Shown in pieces: positions 37,201-45,753 of a stretch of DNA of 64,000 nucleotides (its first letter is position 1; each line of letters opens with the position of its first letter). The notes beneath the pieces were generated by a model that saw only the letters and a list, made by a program, of their open reading frames with translations, was not told the DNA's origin and searched no databases. Position numbers and translations under genes: made by a program. Source of the stretch: Verrucomicrobiales bacterium (lineage in GTDB: Bacteria; Verrucomicrobiota; Verrucomicrobiia; Limisphaerales; UBA9464); the NCBI GenBank assembly GCA_027488845.1, contig JAIYBC010000055.1:203301-267300 (forward strand), written 5' to 3'.

Positions 37201-38370
37201 TCAACTGCCAACCGGTGGCGCGTCTCCGGCCGCCTGCGGACTCCGGACGCGCGCGGTGACGAACAGGTCGACGCCGAAGCGGCGGGACCGTACCGATTCC
37301 AGCACCGGGGCCGTGGCGAGGGAACGGAAGCCTCCGCCGGCGACCGCCTTCCGGTCGTCCCGTCCGCCGAGGATCTTCGGCGCGTAGAAGAACGCGGTCC
37401 GATGCACGAGGCCGGCCTCGAAGAAGGCCCCCAGCACCTCGCCGCCGCCCTCGACGAGCAGGTGCGTGATGCCGATGCGGCCGAGTTCCGGCATCAGCCA
37501 CCGCAGGTCGGGACGTCCGTCGACCGTGGGTGCGACCAGCACGCTCACCCGTTCCCGCAGGGCGGCGACGCGCCGCGGTGGGGCTGCGTCGCCGACGACG
37601 ACCAGCGTGCGGTCGCGGGCCTCGTCCTGGACGAGGTGTCCTGAGAGCGGGGTGCGGGCGCGGCTGTCGAGGACGATGCGGCGCTTCTCCGGAAACCAGC
37701 GCGGTGGACGGAATCCGGGGACGGCGCGGACGGTCAACGACGGGTCGTCTGCGAGCACCGTCCCGATGCCGACGAGGGTGGCGTCGGCCAGCAGGCGCAG
37801 GCGCATCGCATGGGCCCGGGATGCGGGACCGGTGATCCACTTCGAGTCGCCCGAGGCCGTGGCGATCTTGCCGTCGAGGGTCATCGCCGCCTTGGCGGTG
37901 ACGAACGGGGTGCGCTCGACGATCCAGTGGTTGAACGCCTCGTTCATCGCGGCGGATTCCGCGGCGAGACGCCCGTGCTCGACCTCGATCCCGGCCGCAC
38001 GCAGCAGTTCGAACCCGCGTCCGGCGTGGCGTGGATTGGGGTCGGCCGCGGCGACCACCACGCGGCGGACGCCGCTGCGCAGGACGGCGTCGGTGCAGGG
38101 CGGGGTCCGGCCGTGGGTGCTGCAGGGCTCGAGGGTGACGTACAGCGTCGCCCCGCGGACCGGATTGCCCTGGGCCTCGGCGTCGCGGAACGCCTCGATC
38201 TCGGCGTGCGGAAGTCCGGCGCGGTGGTGCCAGCCGCGGCCGATCACGCGGGATCCGCGTGCGAGCACGGCCCCGACCAGGGGGTTGGGAGACGTCTGGC
38301 CCGCCGCGCGCCGGGCGAGCCGGATCGCCTCGCGGAGATGCATCGTGTCGATGTGCGACTGGGAAGGCAC
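37201..38370 (-). CDS. ribD: Bifunctional riboflavin deaminase/reductase
   Basis: A 389-residue two-domain enzyme for the second and third steps of riboflavin synthesis. The N-terminal cytidine-deaminase-like domain has the zinc site HAE (PHAEIEAF) and PCSTHGRTPPCT. The C-terminal reductase domain has FVTAKAAMTLDGKIA, SKWITG, VGIGTVLADDP and the NADPH-binding LLVEGGGEV. The longest frame starts at GTG 38370; ATG at 38343 would drop nine residues and begins right at the conserved MHLREAI. No FMN riboswitch was seen upstream. Confidence 0.95.
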   Translation of the reverse strand: MPSQSHIDTMHLREAIRLARRAAGQTSPNPLVGAVLARGSRVIGRGWHHRAGLPHAEIEAFRDAEAQGNPVRGATLYVTLEPCSTHGRTPPCTDAVLRSGVRRVVVAAADPNPRHAGRGFELLRAAGIEVEHGRLAAESAAMNEAFNHWIVERTPFVTAKAAMTLDGKIATASGDSKWITGPASRAHAMRLRLLADATLVGIGTVLADDPSLTVRAVPGFRPPRWFPEKRRIVLDSRARTPLSGHLVQDEARDRTLVVVGDAAPPRRVAALRERVSVLVAPTVDGRPDLRWLMPELGRIGITHLLVEGGGEVLGAFFEAGLVHRTAFFYAPKILGGRDDRKAVAGGGFRSLATAPVLESVRSRRFGVDLFVTARVRSPQAAGDAPPVGS

Positions 38371-38460
38371 GGGTGGCGGGAGGCTAGGCCGGTTCGTTGA
38401 AAATGGAAGGAACGCCGGTCGCCGGCGGAACCCGGCCGTTCACAGGACACCGGAGGTGGA

Positions 38461-38490
38461 GGCACGCGGAGCCGCGGAGTCCGCGGAAGG
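38461..38490. repeat. Short tandem intergenic repeat (CGCGGAG units)
   Basis: GGCACGCGGAG, CCGCGGAG and TCCGCGGAAGG lie in tandem in the divergent region between ribD and the DUF6941-like gene. Similar to the intergenic elements at 27815 and 34135. The rest of this ~200-bp region shows no riboswitch or clear promoter. Confidence 0.5.
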
Positions 38491-38572
38491 GGTGACGGAA
38501 GGCGCGGGTTTCCCCGGTCGGGATTGGCTTTGACCCTTCCGGCCGAGGTTGGTCTTCTCTCGCACTCATTTC

Positions 38573-39010
38573 ATGAAACCGAATCGAATTTTGCCGGACC
38601 TCCAGTGCTCGCTCCTCTGCGAAGACGTGAAGCAGGAGGCCAATGGGAACTTCATCCTGATCGGCGTCATCGGTCTGGTGCGCGTCCCCCAGGTTCCGAT
38701 CACCGCCTACAAGCTCTGCGTTTTCGACCGCTGGGTCGCCGGCATCGGGCAGTTCACCGAGGTGGTGCGCCTCATCGCCCCGGACGGTGCGACCGTGTTG
38801 CGCCAGAACACCGTCAAGTTCCAGCTCGCCGATCCCGCCCAGGCCATGACCACGGTCAGCGTGATGGCGAACGTCGAGTTCAAGGATCCCGGCGTGTACA
38901 CCATCGAGATCCTGGTCGACGACGTGATGAAGCTGCGCGTTCCGATCCCGGTGGTCGTGGTCACGCCTCCGGGCCAGGGCCAGGCGCCCGCTCCCGCGCA
39001 GGAGGGCTGA
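38573..39010 (+). CDS. DUF6941-like conserved small protein
   Basis: A 145-residue all-beta protein. It has LQCSLLCEDVKQEANGNFILIGVIG, QFTEVVRLIAPDG and FKDPGVYTIEILVDDVMKLRVPIPVV, the pattern of the uncharacterised DUF6941 family (a C2-like beta-sandwich). No signal peptide; a proline-rich tail ends the protein. ATG 38573 fits the family better than an upstream in-frame ATG at 38549. It is a single-gene unit ended by a strong terminator. Function unknown. Confidence 0.65.
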   Translation: MKPNRILPDLQCSLLCEDVKQEANGNFILIGVIGLVRVPQVPITAYKLCVFDRWVAGIGQFTEVVRLIAPDGATVLRQNTVKFQLADPAQAMTTVSVMANVEFKDPGVYTIEILVDDVMKLRVPIPVVVVTPPGQGQAPAPAQEG

Positions 39011-39054
39011 TCCCGCCTCCAATCCGGCCCTCGGGCCGATTGGGTCCAAACAGA

Positions 39055-39090
39055 AGGGCCGCTCCGGATTGCCGGGGCGGCCCTTTGTGT
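39055..39090 (+). terminator. Intrinsic terminator after the DUF6941-like gene
   Basis: AGGGCCGCTCCGG (39055-39067) pairs with CCGGGGCGGCCCT (39072-39084) over 13 bp with one T-G wobble and a 4-base loop, then TTGTGTT. A weaker hairpin (CCAAT.../...ATTGG, 39019-39043) precedes it. It may serve the convergent isomerase gene as well. Confidence 0.8.
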
Positions 39091-39116
39091 TCCGTGCGTC
39101 CTGCGGTGCCTGCGGA

Positions 39117-39986
39117 TCAGACGTCGCAGATGCCCACGGCCTGACGGAGCGAAGCGATAGCGTCGGCGCGCTTCGGGATGAATTCCTGCGCGACATGCCC
39201 CTGGTATCCGGTGGCCACGATGGCCTTCATGATCGCCGCGTAGTTGAGCTCCTGGGTCTCGTCGATCTCGTTGCGGCCCGGGACGCCGCCGGTGTGGTAG
39301 TGGGCGAAGTACCTGTTGTCCCGTCGGATGGTGGCGATGACGTCGCCCTCCATGATCTGCATGTGGTAGATGTCGTAGAGCAGCTTGAAGCGCTCCGAAC
39401 CCACGGCCTTGCAGAGCGCCACGCCCCAGGCGGACTTGTCACACATGTAGTCGCGGTGGTCGACGCGGGAGTTCAGCAGCTCCATCACCAGGGTGATGCC
39501 CGACTTCTCGCACAGGGACATGAGGCGTTGCAGGCCCTTCGCGCAGTTCCTGATCCCGGTCTCGTCGTCGAGGCCGTCGCGGTTGCCGGAGAAGCAGATG
39601 ACGTTCTTCAGTCCCGCCTTGGCGGCGAGGGGGATCCATTCCTCGTAGGCGGAGACGAGCGTGTCGTGGTGCTCGACGCGGTTGAACGCCTTGTTGATCC
39701 CGCCGAGGCCGTCCTTCACCGGGTTCGAGGTGATCGCGCAGGTCAGGCCATGCTTCTGCAGGACCGGCCACTCCTGCGGCCCGAGCAGCTCGATCGACTG
39801 CAGGCCCATCGCCTTGCCCGCCACGCATAGGTCCTCGAGGGAGACCTTCGGATAGCACCACTTGCAGACCGAGTGGTGGATGTGGCCCTTCATGCCCGAG
39901 GCGGCGTCGGCGGCGTCGAGCCGGACCGAGAGGGAGGTGGCCAGACCGGCGGCTGCGGTCAGTGCGGAACGGCGGGAAAGTTTCAT
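39117..39986 (-). CDS. Exported hydroxypyruvate isomerase-like TIM-barrel protein
   Basis: A 289-residue sugar-isomerase/AP endonuclease 2-type TIM barrel. The N-terminus is a short export signal of Tat-like look (KLSRRSALTAAAGLATSLSV), unusual for true cytoplasmic Hyi. Metal-binding residues of the family appear in LVMELLNS (Glu), LLYDIYHMQIMEGD (Asp, His), and HVAQEFIP (Glu), with GGVPGRNEID typical of hydroxypyruvate isomerases. Exported members of this type are frequent in Planctomycetes and Verrucomicrobia, where they accompany sugar-oxidising genes. It is divergent from the second cytochrome c dehydrogenase across ~137 bp. The substrate is not established. Confidence 0.82.
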   Translation of the reverse strand: MKLSRRSALTAAAGLATSLSVRLDAADAASGMKGHIHHSVCKWCYPKVSLEDLCVAGKAMGLQSIELLGPQEWPVLQKHGLTCAITSNPVKDGLGGINKAFNRVEHHDTLVSAYEEWIPLAAKAGLKNVICFSGNRDGLDDETGIRNCAKGLQRLMSLCEKSGITLVMELLNSRVDHRDYMCDKSAWGVALCKAVGSERFKLLYDIYHMQIMEGDVIATIRRDNRYFAHYHTGGVPGRNEIDETQELNYAAIMKAIVATGYQGHVAQEFIPKRADAIASLRQAVGICDV

Positions 39987-40123
39987 GGGAAGCGCAGGAA
40001 GTGGACGGCCCGCGACGCCGGGCGGTCAAAGCAATTCCGGAAAGGGTGGCGAAGCCGGAAGGTGGGGCGGATCGCGGGCCTTTCGGCTGGTGGCGGGACG
40101 CCACGTTCGACGACGTTCCCACC

Positions 40124-43093
40124 GTGCTTCCACGGTTCTGCCTCCTGGCCTTCGGACTCGGGTTCCTTCGCCTTTCCGCGGCGACGGACGGACCGGACGC
40201 CGGCGAGATGCCCCGGGTGCCGGCCACCGCGCCGGACCGCGCCACAGAGACCTTCGCCGTCCGGCCCGGATTCCGCATGGAGCTGATGGCCGCCGAGCCG
40301 TTGGTGACGAGCCCGGTGGCGATGTCCTTCGACGAGGCGGGACGGATCTACGTCGTGGAAATGCGCGACTACTCGGAGCGCCGACCGGAGCAGTTGGGGC
40401 GGGTGCGTTTGCTCGAGGACACGGACGGCGACGGAAAGCCCGACCGTTCCACGGTGTTCCTCGACGGCCTGCCGTGGCCGACCGCTGTCTCCTGCTGGAA
40501 AGGCGGCGTGTTCGTCGGCGCCACGCCGGACATCCTCTATGCCCGCGACGAGAACGGGGACGGCGTCGCGGACCTCCGGGAGAAGGTCTTCACCGGGTTC
40601 GCCTCCGACTACGCGCCCTACGCGACGAACCGACTCAACGTCCAGGCGCTGATGAACTCCATGAACTGGGGTGTGGACGGCCGGATCCACGGCGCAGGCA
40701 GCATGAGCGGCGGCACGGTGCGCCGGGTCCGGAGCGAGTTCGTGGACCGCTGGGTGCGTGAGGCCGGGGGAAGCGGGACGCCGCCGGAGATCCGGTTGGG
40801 CGGACGGGACTTCGCCTTCGATCCGCGCACGCTGGAGCTTTCGGCGGAGACCGGTGGCGGACAGCACGGCATGACCTTCGACCGGTGGGGTGGGAAGTTC
40901 GTCTGTTCCAACTCCGACCACCTGCAATGGGTCGCCTACGACGCGGACGACGTGCCTGGGAATCCCTTCCATTCCTTGCCCTCGCCGCGGCTGTCGATCG
41001 CCGAGGACGGACCGTCGGCGGAGGTCTTCCGGCGCAGCCCGGACGAACCGTGGCGCGTGCTGCGGACCCGCTGGCGCGTCGCCGGGATCGTCGAGGGACC
41101 GGTGGAAGGCGGCGGGCGTCCGAGCGGCTACTTCACTGGGGCGACCGGCGTCACGGTCCACCGGGGCGATCTCGCGGGCGAAGCGGCGGGCGACGTCTTC
41201 ATCGCCGACTGCGGGAGCAACCTGATCCACCGGAAGCGGCTGCATCGGGACGGGTTCGAGCTGCGGGGCCGTCGCGTGCCGGACGAGAAGTCCTCGGAGT
41301 TCGTGGCCAGCACCGACAACTGGTTCCGTCCCGTGCAGTTCGCGAACGCGCCCGACGGCGCGCTCTGGGTGCTCGACATGTACCGAGAGACCATCGAGCA
41401 CCCGTGGTCGTTGCCGCCCGGGCTCAAGCGTCGCCTGGACCTCGATTCGGGACGGGACCGCGGACGGCTCTGGCGGATCGTTCCGCAAGGGACCGCGCCA
41501 CGGAGGAAGACCGGGGAGTTCCGGAATGCCGGGCCCGAGGAACTGGTCCGGCTCCTGGACCATCCCAATGGGTGGCACCGCGACACCGCGGCCCGGAGGA
41601 TCCTGGAGACAGGCGGCCCCGCCGCGCAGAAGGCGTTGAGTTCCTCGGTCCTGGGATTGAAGACGGCGGAGGGGCGCCTGCTGGCGTTGGGCCTCCTGCG
41701 GCGTCTGGGCGCCCTCGGGTCGGCGACGGCCGTGGTTCTCGCGAAGGATCCCGAGCCGTCCGTCCGGGCCGCGGCGTACCGGGCCCTCCGCGGCCTTGGA
41801 CCGTTGCCGGCGGGTGTTTTCGGGATACTGCGTCCCGTGTGGGCCTTGGAAGGCGATCCGCGGGTTCAATGGGAAATGGCGTGGCTGGCCGCGGGGATGG
41901 AACCAAGGCTCCGGATGGAATGGCTGGGACCGCTGCTCGAGGCGGAGTCGCCCTGGATCGTGTCCGCTGCGGTCCACGCATCCCGCGGGGCCGAAACGGA
42001 GTTGCTGGCGTCCTGGGATGGAGAACCCGTCCCCGTCCGCAGGGTTCCGGCGTTGCTTGAACTGGCGACGGTGGCCGGACGCTCCGGTGATGCCGCGATG
42101 GCGGCAGGTGTGCTTCGGCTGCTTCGGTTCCTGCCTGGCGATGCCGTCCGGTTCCGCACGGCCGCCGCACTTTCCGCCGCGGCCGGGCCGGGCGCTGGCT
42201 TCCGTCGGGAAGCGGCCTGGAAGGAGTGGGTCGACCTGGCCGTCGGTGCGGGCTCGGATCCGATGCAGGTTCCAGTGGAGGCCATCGGGATGCTTCCCGA
42301 GGCGGGTGCGAAGTCGGTTCAGCCGCTGCTGGCGTTGGTTGGACCGGCTGTCCCGAAGGAACGTCGCCAGGCCGCGGTGCGTGCGCTGGGGCGCGTGGAT
42401 TCCTCGCTGTGGTCCCAGCCCGCCTCCGAGGCATGGCGGAGGCTGGATCCGGAGATCCGCCCGGAACTGGTGGGCCTGATGATCCGTCGGCCCGAGTCGG
42501 CGAAGTCGCTGCTGGATGCGGTCGAGTCGGGGCGCATCCCGGAGTCGGACGTCCCGCTGGCCGCAATCGCCGTCCTGCGCCAGAGCGGCGACCGGGAAGT
42601 GCGTGAGCGAACGGTCCGGCGCTACGGAGAGAAGCCCGCTTCGCGAACGGACGCGGTCGAGGCCTTCCTGCCGGCGCTCGGGCTCTCGGGTGACGCCGGT
42701 CGCGGGGCCGGCGTGTTCCAGGAACGTTGCGCGTCCTGCCACCGGTTGGCGGACCGCGGGGTGGTCCTCGGACCGGACCTGGCGAGCGTCCGCTCGAACG
42801 GGAAGGAGAAGATCCTCGTGTCGATCCTCGATCCGAACCGTGAGGTCGCGCCGTCGTTCGTGGCCTGGACGGTGGAGCAGAAGGACGGCACGACCCTCGG
42901 CGGGATCCGCGTCCGGGAGGACGACTCGGTGTTGGTGCTCCGGGTGGCGGGTGGCGCCGAGGCGGTGCTGCCGAAGTCCGGGATCCTGAACGCCGTCCGG
43001 TCGGAACGGTCGTTGATGCCGGAGGGGCTGGAAACGGGCCTGACGCCCCAAGGAATGGCGGACCTGCTGGAATACGTGGTCACAGCCCGCTGA
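40124..43093 (+). CDS. Second PVC-type membrane-bound dehydrogenase/cytochrome c fusion
   Basis: About 989 residues. The GTG at 40124 gives a signal peptide (LPRFCLLAFGLGFLRLSAA); a longer frame back to 39962 would overlap the divergent isomerase gene and lacks an export signal at its start. The propeller (~50-480) shows FAVRPGFRMELMAAEP, FDEAGRIYVVEMRDYS, DTDGDGKPDRSTVF, GGGQHGMTFDRWG, DNWFRPVQFANAPDGALWVLDMYRE. A HEAT-like region follows and a c-type heme domain starts at CASCH (C869, C872, H873; RLADRGVVLGPDL, SILDPNREVAP). It is of the same kind as the 24.7-kb gene but clearly not a recent copy. Probable periplasmic oxidoreductase of unknown substrate. Confidence 0.85.
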   Translation: MLPRFCLLAFGLGFLRLSAATDGPDAGEMPRVPATAPDRATETFAVRPGFRMELMAAEPLVTSPVAMSFDEAGRIYVVEMRDYSERRPEQLGRVRLLEDTDGDGKPDRSTVFLDGLPWPTAVSCWKGGVFVGATPDILYARDENGDGVADLREKVFTGFASDYAPYATNRLNVQALMNSMNWGVDGRIHGAGSMSGGTVRRVRSEFVDRWVREAGGSGTPPEIRLGGRDFAFDPRTLELSAETGGGQHGMTFDRWGGKFVCSNSDHLQWVAYDADDVPGNPFHSLPSPRLSIAEDGPSAEVFRRSPDEPWRVLRTRWRVAGIVEGPVEGGGRPSGYFTGATGVTVHRGDLAGEAAGDVFIADCGSNLIHRKRLHRDGFELRGRRVPDEKSSEFVASTDNWFRPVQFANAPDGALWVLDMYRETIEHPWSLPPGLKRRLDLDSGRDRGRLWRIVPQGTAPRRKTGEFRNAGPEELVRLLDHPNGWHRDTAARRILETGGPAAQKALSSSVLGLKTAEGRLLALGLLRRLGALGSATAVVLAKDPEPSVRAAAYRALRGLGPLPAGVFGILRPVWALEGDPRVQWEMAWLAAGMEPRLRMEWLGPLLEAESPWIVSAAVHASRGAETELLASWDGEPVPVRRVPALLELATVAGRSGDAAMAAGVLRLLRFLPGDAVRFRTAAALSAAAGPGAGFRREAAWKEWVDLAVGAGSDPMQVPVEAIGMLPEAGAKSVQPLLALVGPAVPKERRQAAVRALGRVDSSLWSQPASEAWRRLDPEIRPELVGLMIRRPESAKSLLDAVESGRIPESDVPLAAIAVLRQSGDREVRERTVRRYGEKPASRTDAVEAFLPALGLSGDAGRGAGVFQERCASCHRLADRGVVLGPDLASVRSNGKEKILVSILDPNREVAPSFVAWTVEQKDGTTLGGIRVREDDSVLVLRVAGGAEAVLPKSGILNAVRSERSLMPEGLETGLTPQGMADLLEYVVTAR

Positions 43094-43194
43094 GGCGGGG
43101 ACACGGATCGGTACGGATTTCCGGATCGTTGATTCCCTTCCTTGCGTCGCGGAATCCCAGTGGCCGCGGCGGTGCTTCCGGATAGCCTCGCGGA

Positions 43195-44553
43195 ATGAAC
43201 TCCCGCTTCGCCTCCTGTTGGGCCTTCCTGGTGGTCCTCGTGGCCGGCCTCGTCTCCGCGGATCCTCTCCGGATCGGGACCTTCGACATCGACGTGACAC
43301 CGCCGGTGGGCTCGCGGATGGCGTATGATCCGGTGACGAACGCATGGGACCTGGGGCTTCGGGCGCGTGGCGTCGTCGTGATCGGTGCGGGATCGCCGGT
43401 GGTGCTCTGCGCCGTGGACTGGATCGGCATCGCGAACGAGGGCCATGACGCCTTCCGCACCAACCTGGCCGCCGCGGCGGCCACCACGCCGGACCACGTG
43501 GCGGTACACGTCCTGCACCAGCACGACGCGCCGGAGTGCGACTTCGGGGCCGAGGCGATCCTGCGTGGCGCCGGGGTGAGCCCCTGGAACTACGACGGCG
43601 AGTTCGCCCGCGACGTCCTCCGCCGACTCTCGGCCGCCGTGGCCAAGGCGGGCCGGGAGGCCCGGGAGTTCGACCGCGTCGGACTCGGCAAGGCCGAGGT
43701 CAAGGAGGTCGCCTCCAACCGACGCATCTTCGGTCCCGACGGCAAGGTCCGCGCGGTCCGCTACACGTCGAGCCCGGACCCGAAGCTGCGGGCGGAACCC
43801 GAGGGTCTGATCGACCCCGAGGTGAGCCTGGTCAGCTTCTGGATGGGCGAACGCCCGGTCGCCGTGCTCAGCTACTACGCGACCCATCCGCAGAGCTACT
43901 ACCGCACCGGCATCGCGAATCCCGACTTCCCGGGCATCGCGCGGTTCCTCCGCCAGATCGCGGTGCCCGAGGCGTTGCATGTCCACTTCAACGGCGCCGG
44001 CGGGAACATCGGGGCGGGCAAGTACAACGACGGCTCCCCGGCCAACCGCCGGATCCTCGGGGAACGGCTGGCCGACGGCATGCGCCGGGCCTGGGAATCC
44101 ACGAAGACCGAGCCGGTCGCCGCCGCGGACGTCCGATGGAACAGCGTCCCGGTGGCTCTGCCCGTGTCGCGCCACCTCGACGAGGAACGCCTGGTCGCCC
44201 AGCTCAAGGCCCGGGAGGCGGGCTTCCTCACCGCCAACGGCGCGGGTCGCCTCGCGTGGCTGCGGCGGAGCAAGGCGGGACATCGGATCGATGTCGGCTG
44301 CCTCGCGGTCGGCAGGGGACGCATCCTGCACCTGCCGGGCGAGCTCTTCGTGGAGTACCAGCTCGCGGCAAAGGCCGAGCGGAAGGACCTGTTCGTGGCG
44401 ATGGCGGCCTACGGGGACTACGGCCCTTATTACATCGGCACCGAGGCGGCCTACACGGAAGGCGGCTACGAAACCGAGCCCCGTTCCTCGAACGTCGCAC
44501 CGGAGGCGGAAAGGGTGCTGCTCCCTGCGATCCGTAAGCTGCTCAAGGACTGA
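43195..44553 (+). CDS. Secreted neutral ceramidase-like hydrolase, nucleophile not recognisable
   Basis: A 452-residue protein with a signal peptide (FASCWAFLVVLVAGLVSA). It matches the neutral/alkaline ceramidase N-terminal fold: RIGTFDIDVTPPVGSRMAY, LRARGVVV, VLHQHDAPECD in place of the zinc-binding HTHSGP, and SYYATHPQSYYRTGIANPDFPG. In true ceramidases the nucleophile Ser lies in a GDVSPN motif; here the corresponding loop reads GGNIGAGKYNDGS, so that Ser is missing or displaced. Members like this are abundant in Planctomycetes/Verrucomicrobia and may act on other amides or esters. It lies 101 bp after the cytochrome c dehydrogenase, possibly co-transcribed. Confidence 0.75.
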   Translation: MNSRFASCWAFLVVLVAGLVSADPLRIGTFDIDVTPPVGSRMAYDPVTNAWDLGLRARGVVVIGAGSPVVLCAVDWIGIANEGHDAFRTNLAAAAATTPDHVAVHVLHQHDAPECDFGAEAILRGAGVSPWNYDGEFARDVLRRLSAAVAKAGREAREFDRVGLGKAEVKEVASNRRIFGPDGKVRAVRYTSSPDPKLRAEPEGLIDPEVSLVSFWMGERPVAVLSYYATHPQSYYRTGIANPDFPGIARFLRQIAVPEALHVHFNGAGGNIGAGKYNDGSPANRRILGERLADGMRRAWESTKTEPVAAADVRWNSVPVALPVSRHLDEERLVAQLKAREAGFLTANGAGRLAWLRRSKAGHRIDVGCLAVGRGRILHLPGELFVEYQLAAKAERKDLFVAMAAYGDYGPYYIGTEAAYTEGGYETEPRSSNVAPEAERVLLPAIRKLLKD

Positions 44554-44643
44554 TCCGGAGAACCATGGCGAAGTGTGGGCGGAGTCCACGCAACTCCTTG
44601 CGGGAACCGAGTTGTCGTCGGGTCCGAATTCCGCCGGCTTTGC

Positions 44644-45642
44644 TCATGCGATCGGCAATCCGGCTTCGGCGCGGCTGAGCCTGTCGTGGAGTTGTTGAAC
44701 GGCCAGGATCTTCCCGTGCGGGGCGCCGAGGCCCAGCTCCAAGAGGAAGCTGCAAGCCGCGTGGCCGGCGGACTTGGCTTCATAGGCAGCGACCCACTCT
44801 TGGCGTTGGCGCAGTCCTTCGGGACCGATGGGCCAGACTCCGCTTCTGGGGCGTAGGTGCCCGACCCCGATGCGCCAAGGCTTGGGACTGACCCGCGCCC
44901 GGAAGCACTGCTGGTTCCGGCACATCCGGACATATACGGGATCGGTCCCCAAGGCGTCGAAGAAGGCGCTGACCTCCGGTTCCATCGGGGAAAAGGGGCG
45001 ATGCGTCGCGAGCACGCGGTAGCCCGCGGGGGTCCGGTAGATGCGGAGGCGCCAGTCCGGATGGGTGTCGATGAATCCCCGGATGCGTCGCATCGCGACC
45101 GCGTCGGCCCTGCCGCGGCGCCTCAGCCACAGCCGACGGCCCAACATCTCCCACCCGATGCGCATCAGCAGACCGATTCCGACGACCAGCATCACGATGC
45201 TGGGGAAACCTCCAAGGAGTCTGCCCGGGACAAGCCCCGCGGTTCCGCCGATTCCAAGGAGGAGGGTCGGCAATGCCAGGAACATGAGGCATCCGGTGCG
45301 GTCGGAAGGTCCTTCGGGCAGATCCACGTCCGCGAACAGGGCGTCCGGCGTGTTCAGGCAGAGCGCACCGTAGCTGTTCCGCGTGACCATCAGGTCGCCG
45401 TGTTCGGAGACGATTTCCTCACGGATCGGGAACCCTTCCGAGCCGTTGTAGGCGACCTTGGGTTCCATCCGGACCCGCTTCTTGCCCGCCGACAGGTCCC
45501 GCAGCGCCTCGGCAAGACGCACCTCCGCCATCGCCTGTGCGTCGGCCTGGCTCGTCGCCGACCATCCGTGGCGGCGGACGTTGGGACGCCCCTTCGTCTG
45601 GGCCTTGGAACGGGCCTCGGCCCAGTACCTGGGAATGAACAT
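44644..45642 (-). CDS. Conserved membrane protein of unknown function
   Basis: A 332-residue protein. It begins MFIPRYWAEARSKAQTKGR, followed by RRHGWSATSQADAQAMAEVR, a pattern shared by a widespread uncharacterised bacterial family. Two hydrophobic helices lie near residues 118-135 and 147-164 (LMFLALPTLLLGIGGTAGLV; SIVMLVVGIGLLM). The C-terminal half is soluble and basic, with DWRLRIYRTPAGYRVLATHRPF and a repeated F/W/R-rich pattern. No catalytic motif was recognised. It lies downstream of the tandem hydrolase on the same strand (111 bp) with no obvious functional link. Confidence 0.7.
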   Translation of the reverse strand: MFIPRYWAEARSKAQTKGRPNVRRHGWSATSQADAQAMAEVRLAEALRDLSAGKKRVRMEPKVAYNGSEGFPIREEIVSEHGDLMVTRNSYGALCLNTPDALFADVDLPEGPSDRTGCLMFLALPTLLLGIGGTAGLVPGRLLGGFPSIVMLVVGIGLLMRIGWEMLGRRLWLRRRGRADAVAMRRIRGFIDTHPDWRLRIYRTPAGYRVLATHRPFSPMEPEVSAFFDALGTDPVYVRMCRNQQCFRARVSPKPWRIGVGHLRPRSGVWPIGPEGLRQRQEWVAAYEAKSAGHAACSFLLELGLGAPHGKILAVQQLHDRLSRAEAGLPIA

Positions 45643-45753
45643 GCTGTTGGCAATCGGGAGAGACCCCGGATCGGAGCCGAAATCTGAGCCGGTCGCCCTT
45701 TGCCTGTACAGCCCACGATCGCCAGGAACCTCCGCTGGTTCCTCGGCATTCCT

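Noticed and set aside
38371-38572. FMN riboswitch upstream of ribD
   Set aside because: The conserved RFN element segments could not be found on the ribD strand; only GC-rich tandem repeats are present.
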